DNA of 64,000 nt from Flammeovirga yaeyamensis (GTDB taxonomy: Bacteria > Bacteroidota > Bacteroidia > Cytophagales > Flammeovirgaceae), in contig NZ_CP076132.1 of the NCBI RefSeq assembly GCF_018736045.1, positions 4,077,501 to 4,141,500 of the forward strand, in the 5' to 3' direction. Under the pieces are notes generated by a model that made no database searches, was not told the origin of the DNA, and worked only from the letters and a program-made list of their open reading frames with translations. The stretch's first letter is position 1. The number at the start of each line of letters is the position of its first letter. A program made the position numbers and the translations under genes. This document shows positions 43,174 through 52,484 of this stretch, in pieces.

Positions 43174-43788
43174 CTACAGAATCGTAAATGAATCTGAGTA
43201 TTTTTTATCTCCATAAATTAGAGTTGCAGTGTACGTTCCTTCTGGGAAATTTGAAAGATCTAAACGTTTTAGCTTCATCGCTCCAGCAATAAATCTTTTC
43301 TCGTACATTATCTTATCTCTGTTATTGTATAACGTGAGTTTTACTTTTCCGTTGAGGTTATTTCCAATTATTAACAATAACTTATCAAAATTTACTGAAA
43401 TTTTTAAACCTGTATTTAATGACGTCATTGAGTAATTCATGAAAATGGCATTTTTATCTGGCGTAATAAAAAACTCTCTGTCGACTTTATTGTCTTCAAA
43501 TGACATGGTAAAAATATACTTTCCTACTTTTAACCAATTGAAATCAAGTACTGTACTGTACTTATCCTCATCTTTTATTTTACGTTCTAGAATGACTTGT
43601 TTATCCATGTCTTCAATATGAATATACACCTCTGCTCCTTCTATGTTTTCAATTGATAAGACAACAGATTTCGCATCTTTAGAAGCTATAAAATTGTAGG
43701 AAATCCCTTTTTTAGCATAAGATGAAAAAGAGATAAAATTAAAAATTAGTGAGAGAACAATAAATGCTCGTAGTAAATTAGTTTTCAT
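43174..43788 (-). CDS. Secreted beta-rich protein of unknown function
   Basis: A 204-residue protein with a signal peptide (about 1-25, ending SSYAKK). Two beta-sandwich-like halves follow, each with the -xGxYxxTxx- turn of Ig-like surface modules: FNWLKVGKYIFTMSFEDNKVDREF and LSNFPEGTYTATLIYGDKKYSDSF. The second resembles the fold of type A sorting domains and DUF3244 but lacks the PNP opening and the basic end, so it is probably not a sorting signal. A -7 box (TACTTTTG on the minus strand, 43836-43843) lies 47 bases before the start. Function unknown. Confidence 0.7.
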   Translation of the reverse strand: MKTNLLRAFIVLSLIFNFISFSSYAKKGISYNFIASKDAKSVVLSIENIEGAEVYIHIEDMDKQVILERKIKDEDKYSTVLDFNWLKVGKYIFTMSFEDNKVDREFFITPDKNAIFMNYSMTSLNTGLKISVNFDKLLLIIGNNLNGKVKLTLYNNRDKIMYEKRFIAGAMKLKRLDLSNFPEGTYTATLIYGDKKYSDSFTIL

Positions 43789-43835
43789 AGTTTTAATAAT
43801 TGTCGCACAAGTAATGAATGAGAATGTTTGTAATA

Positions 43836-43843
43836 CAAAAGTA
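43836..43843 (-). promoter_or_regulatory. -7 box of the 204-residue secreted protein gene
   Basis: TACTTTTG on the minus strand, an exact TAnnTTTG match, 47 bases before the ATG. No good -33 site. Confidence 0.45.
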
Positions 43844-44076
43844 GTGGCAGTTGAATGAAATAAAAATGCAATTTGGCAGGTTTTATATTTTTTTCATAAG
43901 CACAAAACATAAACAACTGGTTTACTATGCTTTAAGATTGCAAATAGAATTCTGAAATACATTTTTTTAATATAAAATTGATACTGTTTACCTAATATTA
44001 ATATTGAGTTTGTTTGATATAATTATATAATATATCTATTTTTCAACTCGATTTTAACTAAGAAGACAAATCATAA

Positions 44077-45690
44077 ATGATTTTACGAACCTATTATATT
44101 CTATTCCTTTTCTTTATTTTGACTGCTTCTATCACTAAAGGACAATTCCTTGATAAACAACATTATAAGCATCAAACAACCTTACAAGTATTAGAAAATA
44201 TCGCTAGAGGAAAAGGTGATAATAGAAGCTTACCCATTTTAAAAATTTCTGAAGAACCTCAATATATTGCTAAGTATTTCCCAGGCAGTAGCAATCATTT
44301 TATTTACATAGATGAAAAGGTTTATGACTTATGTGTAGAGTTTGAAGAAGATTCATTAAGTGCACTCGCTTGTATTGTTGGACATGAATTAGGTCATTTT
44401 TTTGAAAACCATGCCAGTAACTTTGGGTTTTCAGACGATTCTGATTTACACTCCAACGAAGAATTAGAAGATAAAGCCGATCGTTTTGGTCTATTTTATG
44501 GAGCAATCGCTGGATATAAAACCCATTTACTTTTCCCTAAAATATTAACCAAGATCTACGAAAACTATCATTTAAGCGAACACCTTAAAGGATATCCTCC
44601 TTTAGAGGAAAGAAAAAAAATTGTTCTGAAGGCCATTACTGAAGTAGAAGGTTTGGTGAATATCTATCAGTTTGGGCAAAACCTTTATTCCTTTAAACAA
44701 TATGAAGCAGCCCATAGCTGTCTAAACTATATCCTAAATCACTTTCCAAGTAAACTGATACACAACAACCTTGGAGTATGTAAATTAAACATCTATCTCA
44801 ATAAAATTACAGATCAATCATTATACCCCTACATCTACCCTTTCGAGTTTGATGTTAGAGTAAAAAAGAAAGTCAAAACAAACCTTATTCATCGAGACAT
44901 GCAATTTGATACTATCGATGAAGCTATAGAAGATTTCAAAACTGCGATTGATCTCGATCCTCATTATGAAACGGCATACATTAATCTAGCCTGTGCTTAT
45001 TCAATAAGAGGAAACCAAGATGCTGCCAGTGGTACAATCATAGATTTACAACAACACCTTCAAGAAATCAATAAGAGTATATCAGAAAATGCTTATTTAA
45101 TTCAAGGTATCAGTAGAGCATTAAATGAAAACTATAAATCTGCCGAAAGCATATTTAAACACCTTCATTCGGATAGTGACATCAATAACTATAATAAAAA
45201 AGTTTTGATGGCTGAAATGAATAAAGAAGCATCCTACTACGATAACTTTGTCGATTGGGTAAACTCTTTCTTTGAAGAAACTCCTGAGGTCTCTAATAAA
45301 AAAATAGTGTTTGATGCTTCAGAAGAAAAAATTGATAATACCCTACCAGAAGAGTTACAATTGGATAAGACCTACAACGAAATTGATCTAGGAAATTGGG
45401 CCGTTTTATACTATAAAGATGATGGCAAAGTAGGTAAATATATTTTTAGAAATAAAACCACCGAAGTATTAATGATTCAAGCCTTTGACTCTTATCAAGA
45501 GAGTACATCAAAAGGTATATCTATATATGATTCTATAGATAAAGTAAAAGATCTTGAACATTATGGAGCTCCTACTTTTCTTTGGAATGACAAGCCTTAC
45601 ATGATTCTTAATTATCAAGATGCAGGATTGGGTTTCACATTCGAAAAGAATAGAGTGGTAAATTGGTTTAGGTGGACGATAAATCACTAA
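44077..45690 (+). CDS. Exported M48-like zinc peptidase with TPR-like region
   Basis: A 537-residue protein with a signal peptide (about 1-22). The motif IVGHELGHFFENHAS places HExxH at His103-Glu104-His107, and EDKADRFGLF supplies the third zinc ligand Glu131 in the ExxAD pattern of M48 peptidases. The protease part is short, about 190 residues. Residues about 190-380 contain helix pairs, one a clear TPR (IEDFKTAIDLDPHYETAYINLACAYSIRGNQ). The C-terminal 100 residues (YFKDDGKVGKYIF-like start, APTFLWNDKPYMILNY) form a separate beta-rich domain. It resembles BepA/YfgC-type periplasmic M48-TPR proteases that handle outer-membrane proteins; that role is inferred. Confidence 0.8.
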   Translation: MILRTYYILFLFFILTASITKGQFLDKQHYKHQTTLQVLENIARGKGDNRSLPILKISEEPQYIAKYFPGSSNHFIYIDEKVYDLCVEFEEDSLSALACIVGHELGHFFENHASNFGFSDDSDLHSNEELEDKADRFGLFYGAIAGYKTHLLFPKILTKIYENYHLSEHLKGYPPLEERKKIVLKAITEVEGLVNIYQFGQNLYSFKQYEAAHSCLNYILNHFPSKLIHNNLGVCKLNIYLNKITDQSLYPYIYPFEFDVRVKKKVKTNLIHRDMQFDTIDEAIEDFKTAIDLDPHYETAYINLACAYSIRGNQDAASGTIIDLQQHLQEINKSISENAYLIQGISRALNENYKSAESIFKHLHSDSDINNYNKKVLMAEMNKEASYYDNFVDWVNSFFEETPEVSNKKIVFDASEEKIDNTLPEELQLDKTYNEIDLGNWAVLYYKDDGKVGKYIFRNKTTEVLMIQAFDSYQESTSKGISIYDSIDKVKDLEHYGAPTFLWNDKPYMILNYQDAGLGFTFEKNRVVNWFRWTINH

Positions 45691-45691
45691 A

Positions 45692-45736
45692 AAAGAGAGA
45701 TGGTTTCATTCTAATTATGAAACCACCTCTTTTTTT
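45692..45736 (+). terminator. Terminator between convergent genes
   Basis: TGGTTTCAT pairs perfectly with ATGAAACCA, extended by AAAGAG with CTCTTT over a small bulge, then a T run. The convergent anti-sigma-like gene ends at 45735. Confidence 0.85.
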
Positions 45737-46586
45737 ATTTCAATTTTTTAAGCGACTCTGTAAAGTCTACATAGTATTTTTCTTGATCTATTGTAAGTAA
45801 AAATGGAGGATCTGATGTAGCATCAAATAACAATTCTACTTGAGATTTGGGTGCTTTTCCTACATAAATTGATAACACGTCATCATCAAATTTATATTGT
45901 CCTTTTAGCATTTCACTTTTATAGATTTTCACTTGTACTTTTTCTAAATCGGACTGAGCAAAACCCATCCCTTTATTCTTTTGTTCAATATCAATGCTAT
46001 ACTTTGCTATTGATGTGATTTGTGAACTAGGAAAAGAATTTGAATTTAAGTAGTAAATTCCAGCAAAAAGTACAATCAATACAGAGGCAGCAATAGCGGC
46101 TACTCTAGTATAAATAAATTGCTTTTTTTGATTCTCTTCCTGAGGGTGTTCTACTTTAAATACTACTTCTTTGGCTTCCGTTTTTTCATCTTCTGTATTC
46201 GATGATTCAAACGTCTTCAACCTCTCCTTTAATACTTTTCTTTTAACCTGCTCAATTAATAACTGCTGTGCTTCGATTTCTAATTTAAACTCTTCATCAT
46301 TTTCTAATTTATTCTCTACATAGAGTTTTAATTCTTCAGATAATGAATTATTTAAATAGTCATCAATTAAAGTGGTTTTATCAGGAATAAATCGATTTTC
46401 AAAATCATTTAATTCCTTTTTTATTGAACCGTTTTCAATATGATTGATCAATAATTGATGCGCTTGAAAATCTTTTTTGAACTGTGCATCCTCTTTTAAT
46501 TTTAAATCAAAAGATTCCACTTCTTCAGACGATAACTGATTTTCAATATAGGCATCAAATAATGTCGTAAGTTCTTGATTTTCCAT
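45735..46586 (-). CDS. Probable anti-sigma partner: membrane protein with duplicated N-terminal domain
   Basis: A 283-residue single-pass membrane protein beginning one base after the sigma factor stop. The N-terminal part is an internal duplication of about 62 residues: LFDAYIENQLSSEEVESFDLKLKED-x-x-FKKDFQAHQLLI against LIDDYLNNSLSEELKLYVENKLENDEEFKLEIEAQQLLI. A transmembrane helix spans about 160-181 (TRVAAIAASVLIVLFAGIYYL), and the remaining 100 residues are periplasmic. Position, topology and the zinc-finger-like helical N-terminus without Cys/His point to an anti-sigma factor for the adjacent sigma gene. Inference from context; no zinc-binding residues are present. Confidence 0.72.
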   Translation of the reverse strand: MENQELTTLFDAYIENQLSSEEVESFDLKLKEDAQFKKDFQAHQLLINHIENGSIKKELNDFENRFIPDKTTLIDDYLNNSLSEELKLYVENKLENDEEFKLEIEAQQLLIEQVKRKVLKERLKTFESSNTEDEKTEAKEVVFKVEHPQEENQKKQFIYTRVAAIAASVLIVLFAGIYYLNSNSFPSSQITSIAKYSIDIEQKNKGMGFAQSDLEKVQVKIYKSEMLKGQYKFDDDVLSIYVGKAPKSQVELLFDATSDPPFLLTIDQEKYYVDFTESLKKLK

Positions 46587-46587
46587 A

Positions 46588-47163
46588 CTACATTTCTTTA
46601 GATTTAAGCACTTTTACTGCTTCATTCCTTGCCTTTTCCATACATTTATTCAGTTGAGAAGTGGCCGATCTCGCATTAGCAAAACCCATTTGTTCTGCAA
46701 TTTCTGCCATGGACATCTTCACTTTAGAATACTTGGATAAAATTAGGTCTTGGCATTTTTCTCCTAATTGACTGATGATTCCTGACAAATCATCAAACAG
46801 TTCATATTGTTCTTCATCAAAGTTTACCGATTCATCTAATAAAGAATTATCGTGATCTAATTCATCATTCTTTCCTTTATTATTCCTTAGGTAAACCCTC
46901 CATTGATTATAAGCCAGTGTATATATGTAGTTTTTAAGGTTGGAGTCTTCTCTCAATTTTCCTCTTTCGATATTCTTATGAAGATCAATAACTACATTCT
47001 GAAATATTTCTTTACCGGCTTCTTCATCACCTCCATTTTTTTTAATCAAATTAACTACCATAGATTGGTAATTAATATACAAATAAGACCATGCGGATTC
47101 TTTATGTCCACTAAGGTCAGTTAATAAAGACGATAAAGAGGATGTGTATTCTTGATGTACCAT
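46588..47163 (-). CDS. ECF-type sigma-70 family RNA polymerase sigma factor
   Basis: A 191-residue sigma factor. Region 2 covers about 26-93 (WSYLYINYQSMVVNLIKK, AGKEIFQNVVIDLHKNI, LKNYIYTLAYNQWRVYLR) and region 4 about 125-178 (LGEKCQDLILSKYSKVKMSMAEIAEQMGF as the helix-turn-helix). The middle linker is acidic. It is co-transcribed with the membrane protein directly downstream, a normal sigma/anti-sigma arrangement. The signal and regulon are unknown. A -7 box (TAATTTTG on the minus strand, 47192-47199) lies 28 bases before the ATG. Confidence 0.9.
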   Translation of the reverse strand: MVHQEYTSSLSSLLTDLSGHKESAWSYLYINYQSMVVNLIKKNGGDEEAGKEIFQNVVIDLHKNIERGKLREDSNLKNYIYTLAYNQWRVYLRNNKGKNDELDHDNSLLDESVNFDEEQYELFDDLSGIISQLGEKCQDLILSKYSKVKMSMAEIAEQMGFANARSATSQLNKCMEKARNEAVKVLKSKEM

Positions 47164-47191
47164 GATAACGTTTGGATTATAATCAATAATA

Positions 47192-47199
47192 CAAAATTA
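47192..47199 (-). promoter_or_regulatory. Candidate -7 box of the sigma factor gene
   Basis: TAATTTTG on the minus strand fits TAnnTTTG, 28 bases before the sigma ATG. No -33 site at the expected spacing. Confidence 0.4.
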
Positions 47200-47306
47200 A
47201 CCTCAAACCTCAATATTGCACCCTAAGGAAAAATCGAAGTTTTCTTTAATTATTTGATAAATAATATAAACCTGAGTTCGTTTACTCATTACATTATATC
47301 ATTAAT

Positions 47307-47342
47307 AAAAAAAAGTCACCTTCAAAAATTAGAAAGTGACTT
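47307..47342 (-). terminator. Terminator of the 506-residue protein gene
   Basis: AAGTCAC pairs with GTGACTT, with an inner CTTC/GAAAG pairing. An A8 run on the left gives the U tract. Confidence 0.78.
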
Positions 47343-47364
47343 CATTTTTATAATTAAAAGACCT

Positions 47365-48885
47365 CTAAACGAGTTCCTTAGAACTTCTCTTCATGGCTTC
47401 ACGCTGTCTCTGACGAGTGAACTCTTTTCTAGATTTTTCAATCTCAATTTTCTTTTCAACAGAACAAGGGTAATCAAACAAACAAAATTGTTTTATTTGA
47501 TCGACAACCACCTGTGGAACCATATTTTCCCAAGCTTTATCACCTTGTTTGATCAATTGTAAAACTTTATCTGAAATAATATTGAGGTTCTCAGTATTAC
47601 AATCTGATAAGTCCTCGATTTTATTCGCATCTTTCATCGCTTTAAATAAAGATCGAATATCTTTTTCAAGAACAATGTCGCTACTTGTCAACACTTTTGT
47701 TTCTTGGTGTTCATGATCTCTAGATAAAGAAGGATAAACATATAATTTGATATTCCTACCAAATAGATATCCAAATGCTTCCAATATTCCTCCTTTAAGG
47801 TGTTCGTAATATTTAGGAGTGAAAATGTACTCCAAGTTGTACATACCAACAGCAACACCAATTTTTCTACCTCTTGTAAATCGAGATAAATAGTTGGTTA
47901 ATCTGTAGTACTCCTGATATTTGGAGATCATTACCGTGTAACCTAGAGAACATAACATATCGATACGGTCTAGGAAGTCACTCTCTGCTTTTTTCCTATC
48001 ATCAGAAATCCTTAGATTGGCTAATGTAAGCTCGGCAACTGTTACAATATTATTTTCATCTACATCAGGATCGTTCTTAAAGTGCTCATAAGAACGTTCC
48101 ATCATATCGATATTGACTTTAGTAATCGGTCTAAATCGACCTCTCAATACTAAGATGTTTTTCTTATATAGGAAATCTTGAGGTAAAGCTACTTGACCAT
48201 CAGGACCAAACATTGTTGTTTTAGCTAATCCGTTTTTAACAAGTAATAAACTTAATAAACGGTTATCCACATCCATAAAGTCTGGACCAGTAACTCTTAC
48301 AAAATTGACAATAATCTTATGAATACTCAGTTCATCCATTAGAGAACTTAAGAAATCATCCACATTGTCTGTCATGTAAAAACATGCATAGATAAGGTTT
48401 ACACCTAGAATACCAATGGTCTCTTGTTGCATCAAAGGATCATTGTCCTTTAATTCAACATGTAGAACGACTTCATTTGCTCCACCATTTGGTTTGGTTT
48501 GGAACCTTATTCCAAGCCATCCGTGTCCTTGGTTGGTTCTATTAAAGTTTAACTGTTCTACGGTATCAGCAAAAGAGAAGAAGCATGTATCATCTGCTCT
48601 ATTTGGAAGACGTTCTCCTAATAAGCTAAACTCCTTATGAAGCATTCGCTCTACTCTGCTTTGGCAAACATATCTTCCTCCTGGCTCAGGGCCATAGATT
48701 GCATCGGAGAAAGCCATATCATAAGCCGACATTGTTTTAGCGATTGTACCTGAAGCGGCACCTGCTTTAAAGAAATTTGCAGCTACATCTTGTCCTGCTC
48801 CAATTTCTGCAATTGAACCATAAATATTAGGATCTAGGTTTATTTTTAAAGCCTTTTCCTTGGTGGTCAATTTGTTGAATCCCAT
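47365..48885 (-). CDS. Highly conserved cytoplasmic protein of unknown function
   Basis: A 506-residue soluble protein. The start MGFNKLTTKEKALKINLDPNIYGSIAEIGAGQDVAANFFKAGAASGTIAKTMSAYD (read in pieces: MGFNKLTTKEKALKINLD, IAEIGAGQDVAANFFKAG, ASGTIAKTMSAYDM) is very well preserved across Bacteroidota as I recall, and relatives have been given inconsistent names such as nicotinate-nucleotide adenylyltransferase or TonB-dependent receptor. I see no adenylyltransferase HxGH motif and no barrel or signal peptide, so neither name is supported. No transmembrane segment. Strong conservation suggests a core cellular role. It is a single-gene unit with a -7 box at 49017-49024 and its own terminator. 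Confidence 0.75.
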   Translation of the reverse strand: MGFNKLTTKEKALKINLDPNIYGSIAEIGAGQDVAANFFKAGAASGTIAKTMSAYDMAFSDAIYGPEPGGRYVCQSRVERMLHKEFSLLGERLPNRADDTCFFSFADTVEQLNFNRTNQGHGWLGIRFQTKPNGGANEVVLHVELKDNDPLMQQETIGILGVNLIYACFYMTDNVDDFLSSLMDELSIHKIIVNFVRVTGPDFMDVDNRLLSLLLVKNGLAKTTMFGPDGQVALPQDFLYKKNILVLRGRFRPITKVNIDMMERSYEHFKNDPDVDENNIVTVAELTLANLRISDDRKKAESDFLDRIDMLCSLGYTVMISKYQEYYRLTNYLSRFTRGRKIGVAVGMYNLEYIFTPKYYEHLKGGILEAFGYLFGRNIKLYVYPSLSRDHEHQETKVLTSSDIVLEKDIRSLFKAMKDANKIEDLSDCNTENLNIISDKVLQLIKQGDKAWENMVPQVVVDQIKQFCLFDYPCSVEKKIEIEKSRKEFTRQRQREAMKRSSKELV

Positions 48886-49220
48886 ATTAATTAGGTACTC
48901 TGTTTATGCGTGTAAATATATTCAGTGCTGGATGTGAGACACTCTATGAGAATAACTCTCGAACACTGTGTAATGTTATAGAAGTTATACAAATACAGTA
49001 CCTCATTGTCACATTGCAAAGGTAAATTTTATTTAGAGAAAATATCTATTAAAATAGATACATCTTTTATATTAATGTAATTTTTACACTAATTATTATG
49101 AAAACGAATTTTTAATATTGAATTCATAATAATAAAGTATAAAATAACCATAGTATTTAAAAGAGTTGCACATCTATTATTTGTTTAGCAATTGAAATAG
49201 CAACGTATTAAGTTAAATAA
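48886..49220. other. AT-rich intergenic region with one promoter box
   Basis: 335 bases with no gene. It holds TACCTTTG on the minus strand at 49017-49024, and nothing else I can support. No hairpin terminator for the VWA-like gene ending at 49221 was found. Confidence 0.55.
49017..49024 (-). promoter_or_regulatory. -7 box for the 506-residue protein gene
   Basis: TACCTTTG on the minus strand, an exact TAnnTTTG match, giving a leader of about 125 bases. Confidence 0.45.
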
Positions 49221-51317
49221 TTAAAATGCTCCATAAATTTTTCTGATAATCCATTCTGAGAAAAGAAGTACAAAGATAAATGTCAACATCCAAAATGTAG
49301 ATCCCAACTCTTTATAAGTTTCTTCTGCATGAATTTTTTGAGGTGCTTTATTTCCTTTTAATACATCAGAAAAGGCATCAATAGTGGCCTCTTCATAAAA
49401 AACGCCACCTGTTTTATCAGATATATTCCTTAGTAAATCAAAATTTGCAGTAGGATTCAATGCTTCCAGCTCCATTGTTTTCACAGTAAAATTACCTTTT
49501 GCAACTTCTGTTTTACCTTCAATTTCTGTGGAGGCTTTAAATGAGTAAACACCTTCGGATAAATCAGATAAATGATATTTAAAGTAAGGAGATGAGTTTA
49601 AGAAAGTATAAGTTGATTTTTCTCCTTTATCATTCTGGATAACCAAATCAATAGTCTGTCCATAAATCGATTCATAGATATCGTTATATACTTCAGTTTC
49701 AATCACTACATCTTCAATATCAGAATATTCGGATTGAGTTGTATTGACTCTAAATCTTCTCTTATCTGTTTTAGTAGATAGATATTGAATGACTTTACTA
49801 ATCAATTCATCTACCGCTTCATCATCTTGATTTAGCAGTCCTTCATGCAATCTCCATTGCCACAACCCAGTACCAACGGTTACAGCCGTCTTCACATCAT
49901 TGTTTTCACCTATCATCATAAAAGGTTTAGAAGTAGTTACACTCCCAATTTTATGATACATCAAAACGTTTCCAGATTTTACTGTATATTCTCCAAAAGG
50001 AACCTCTACAGGAGGCATACGTTCCAATGTTTTCTTTTGTTCTTTTTTATAAGTGAAGGTTTTAAAATCATCATTAAAAGCTACAGTTACTTTATCTTTT
50101 TGACCTCTATAGCCTTTAATCATCAATAAATCGTTTTGAGCATTAAATAAATTGATGTCCGTTTTATCGCCAACAATATACCAAATAGGCAACCCCTCCT
50201 TCAAGAACTTTTTGATAAGCAACCCTGCTTTCTGTTTGACATTAGGGAATTCGTGAAGGATGACCAAATCATATTTAGCCGTTTTATCGTAGCCTATTCC
50301 ATTTTTGAATTTTAAGCCAGGAATATAAATATGTAGCTCGTAATTTTTATTTTTTTCCACACCCGCACGAATTGCCTTGATATCCGGATGAGGGGCGTTG
50401 GCAATTAATAAAATCTTTTCCTTCCCTTCGATCACCTCAACATAAGTTGATTTCACGTTGTTCTCTTTCGAGAACTCTCCATCTAAATTTCTAACTGATA
50501 CCGTAAATTTCTGATATCCTTTTTTCTTTGCTTCAACTAAGAATTCTATTTGTTCGAATCCTTTTTCGTTAGCAATCTTATATCTTTTTCTCTCTAAGAT
50601 TTTACCATTATTACTTAGTGATACTTCAACAATTTTTCCAACAAAGCCTTCATTAACTACCTCAGCGATCACAGGAAATTTATTCCCCATATAAGCTATT
50701 TTATTTGCATAGACATCTTTGATTTGCAAATCAATCTGAGGAATAGTATCACCAATACCTACCGTATAAACTGGCACTACAGAAGGCACATATAAAGGAG
50801 AAAAACCTTGATTAAAAATACCATCAGTAACAAGGGTAATACCTGCTAGATTCTCATGTTCATTTAATTCTTCCAACTTTTGAATCGAATTACTCAAATT
50901 GGTCGATTTATGATTAAAGGTAAGCTGTTCAAGATTCTTCTTTTCGATCAACTCACCATCCAAGTTATAGAACTTTGTGGTGTAACCATTAGCTTCCAAT
51001 TCCTCTGCTGTCCCTTTTATCTTACCCATTAATTTTTGGACATTTTCTAAAGGAAGTGTGGCAATCATAGACTCAGAATCGTCTATAATGTAAGATATGA
51101 TTGGCTTTTCGAAATAACGCTGCAGACTCTTAATCATAGGGTCCAACAACAAGAAAAATATCATTAATAGGGCAGTAAACCTCAATACAATCAAAATTCT
51201 ATTGATGTTTAATGTCCAAACTTGTTTCTGAGTATAGTAAAAATAAGTGGCGGCAGCACATAGTGCTATTCCTAAAAACATCCACCACCAAGAGTATTCT
51301 ATATAAAGTCCATTCAT
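49221..51317 (-). CDS. Membrane protein with VWA-like domain
   Basis: A 698-residue inner-membrane protein. Two N-terminal helices (about 9-28 and 40-60) precede a von Willebrand A-like fold with the metal-site start DDSES (Asp79, Ser81, Ser83); later pieces include NLAGITLVTDGIFNQG and PVYTVGIGD. Ig-like and glutamine-amidotransferase-like segments follow (KILLIANAPHPDIKAIRAGVE, DLVILHEFPNVKQK), and a final helix near the C-terminus (FWMLTFIFVLLFSEWII). This resembles the large BatA-linked or Aer-type membrane proteins of Bacteroidota. Function unknown; assembly or stress adaptor roles are proposed for relatives. Confidence 0.78.
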   Translation of the reverse strand: MNGLYIEYSWWWMFLGIALCAAATYFYYTQKQVWTLNINRILIVLRFTALLMIFFLLLDPMIKSLQRYFEKPIISYIIDDSESMIATLPLENVQKLMGKIKGTAEELEANGYTTKFYNLDGELIEKKNLEQLTFNHKSTNLSNSIQKLEELNEHENLAGITLVTDGIFNQGFSPLYVPSVVPVYTVGIGDTIPQIDLQIKDVYANKIAYMGNKFPVIAEVVNEGFVGKIVEVSLSNNGKILERKRYKIANEKGFEQIEFLVEAKKKGYQKFTVSVRNLDGEFSKENNVKSTYVEVIEGKEKILLIANAPHPDIKAIRAGVEKNKNYELHIYIPGLKFKNGIGYDKTAKYDLVILHEFPNVKQKAGLLIKKFLKEGLPIWYIVGDKTDINLFNAQNDLLMIKGYRGQKDKVTVAFNDDFKTFTYKKEQKKTLERMPPVEVPFGEYTVKSGNVLMYHKIGSVTTSKPFMMIGENNDVKTAVTVGTGLWQWRLHEGLLNQDDEAVDELISKVIQYLSTKTDKRRFRVNTTQSEYSDIEDVVIETEVYNDIYESIYGQTIDLVIQNDKGEKSTYTFLNSSPYFKYHLSDLSEGVYSFKASTEIEGKTEVAKGNFTVKTMELEALNPTANFDLLRNISDKTGGVFYEEATIDAFSDVLKGNKAPQKIHAEETYKELGSTFWMLTFIFVLLFSEWIIRKIYGAF

Positions 51318-51454
51318 GGATTTAGATTTCCGACTTCTATTTTAAAATTTGTCGATTGCTACATTCATCTATTGATGAAAAAATTCTAATAACCTGATTT
51401 GATTGATCGAGATTACTTACTTAAAAGTTAAAATCTATTCTTAGAGTATGCAAT

Positions 51455-51481
51455 AAAAAAGGGACTTATTTACTAAATCCC
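51455..51481 (-). terminator. Terminator of the lptC operon
   Basis: GGGA pairs with TCCC and an inner TTA with TAA around one mismatch; an A6 run on the left gives the U tract. Short stem, so moderate support. Confidence 0.55.
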
Positions 51482-51514
51482 CTCTATATATCTTGATATT
51501 TTATTTTTTAGATC

Positions 51515-52285
51515 TTATTGATAATTCTCTGAAGCGTTAAAACCAAACAAAACACCTTCGTTTACTTTGTTGATCATTAGTTTTGCCCCACCAACAAATG
51601 AAGGAGGAAGTGAATACACATAACTAAGCACATAGTATTGCACTAAGGTTTTATTTTCTTCTATTTCATAATAAAAAGTGATTTGCCTTGTAAGGTAAGT
51701 CGTCTTTTGCATCATTACACGATCAAAATTAAAACCTACTTTCACTACAGTTTCCGTAGGCTTAATTGTTTTATTATCCCACGTAATTTCCCCCAATGTA
51801 GAAATCATGCTTTTCACATGAGGTTGATCTACTTCATCATCAGCAGAAAACACATCTACTATAAACTCGTACGTTGGGTTAAATTTGCTTCCTTCTGCCT
51901 CAAATAATTTATCTATTTTAGATACAGAATAACCCTCAATACTTTTTTTCTGAAAACCTTCTGATAACAATTGTTCCTTAGTAAAAACAGGTCGTGAAAG
52001 CATTGCCGTACCTCTTGACATCAAAAGATAAAACTCTCCTTTTTTATCCTCCTTATTATGCAAAGCATCGTAGATCCATTGATCATTATTGAAATCTTTC
52101 TCTTTTGGAAATATAGGTTTTGTTGAAGGATCGTAACAGACATTATAAATCTGAACTTTATGATCAGATACTTTTTCTTGATCGATAATGTATTTCGAAC
52201 TTTCCTCTTGATCTAAAGAAAATTGGGCTTGTACAAAAAAAGGAAAAAGTAAGATTAGGGTTAAAAAAGGCTTTTTGATGTTCAT
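51515..52285 (-). CDS. Exported protein of unknown function, last gene of the lptC operon
   Basis: 256 residues from the ATG at 52285, one base after the preceding gene's stop; a TTG three codons earlier is open but less likely. Signal peptide MNIKKPFLTLILLFPFFVQAQ. The mature part is mixed alpha/beta with no named family: FSLDQEESSKYIIDQEKVSDHKV, EFYLLMSRGTAMLSRPVFT, VKVGFNFDRVMMQKTTYLTRQITFYYEIEEN. Its place behind lptC and two small membrane proteins suggests an envelope function, but no specific one can be given. Confidence 0.7.
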   Translation of the reverse strand: MNIKKPFLTLILLFPFFVQAQFSLDQEESSKYIIDQEKVSDHKVQIYNVCYDPSTKPIFPKEKDFNNDQWIYDALHNKEDKKGEFYLLMSRGTAMLSRPVFTKEQLLSEGFQKKSIEGYSVSKIDKLFEAEGSKFNPTYEFIVDVFSADDEVDQPHVKSMISTLGEITWDNKTIKPTETVVKVGFNFDRVMMQKTTYLTRQITFYYEIEENKTLVQYYVLSYVYSLPPSFVGGAKLMINKVNEGVLFGFNASENYQ

Positions 52286-52286
52286 G

Positions 52287-52484
52287 TTAGTCAATGCTTT
52301 TCATAATAAATAATATTGTTCTTACTACGTAAGTTACAATAAATGCCACTAACATACCTTGATAAAAGTAAGACATTTTAGGCTCTTCTTGAATTACGTA
52401 CATCACCCCTAAAAAAACAGGGATATAGCCAATAACAAAAAATGTAAAGAACTTTAATTCTCTAAAAACAATTGACCAATTCAT
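52287..52484 (-). CDS. Small two-helix membrane protein
   Basis: A 65-residue protein made almost wholly of two transmembrane helices (about 9-30, ELKFFTFFVIGYIPVFLGVMYVI, and 40-60, YQGMLVAFIVTYVVRTILFIM) with a short polar loop. Its ATG overlaps the stop of the preceding gene by four bases, and it ends one base before the next gene, so it belongs to the lptC operon. No family is recognised. Confidence 0.65.
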   Translation of the reverse strand: MNWSIVFRELKFFTFFVIGYIPVFLGVMYVIQEEPKMSYFYQGMLVAFIVTYVVRTILFIMKSID

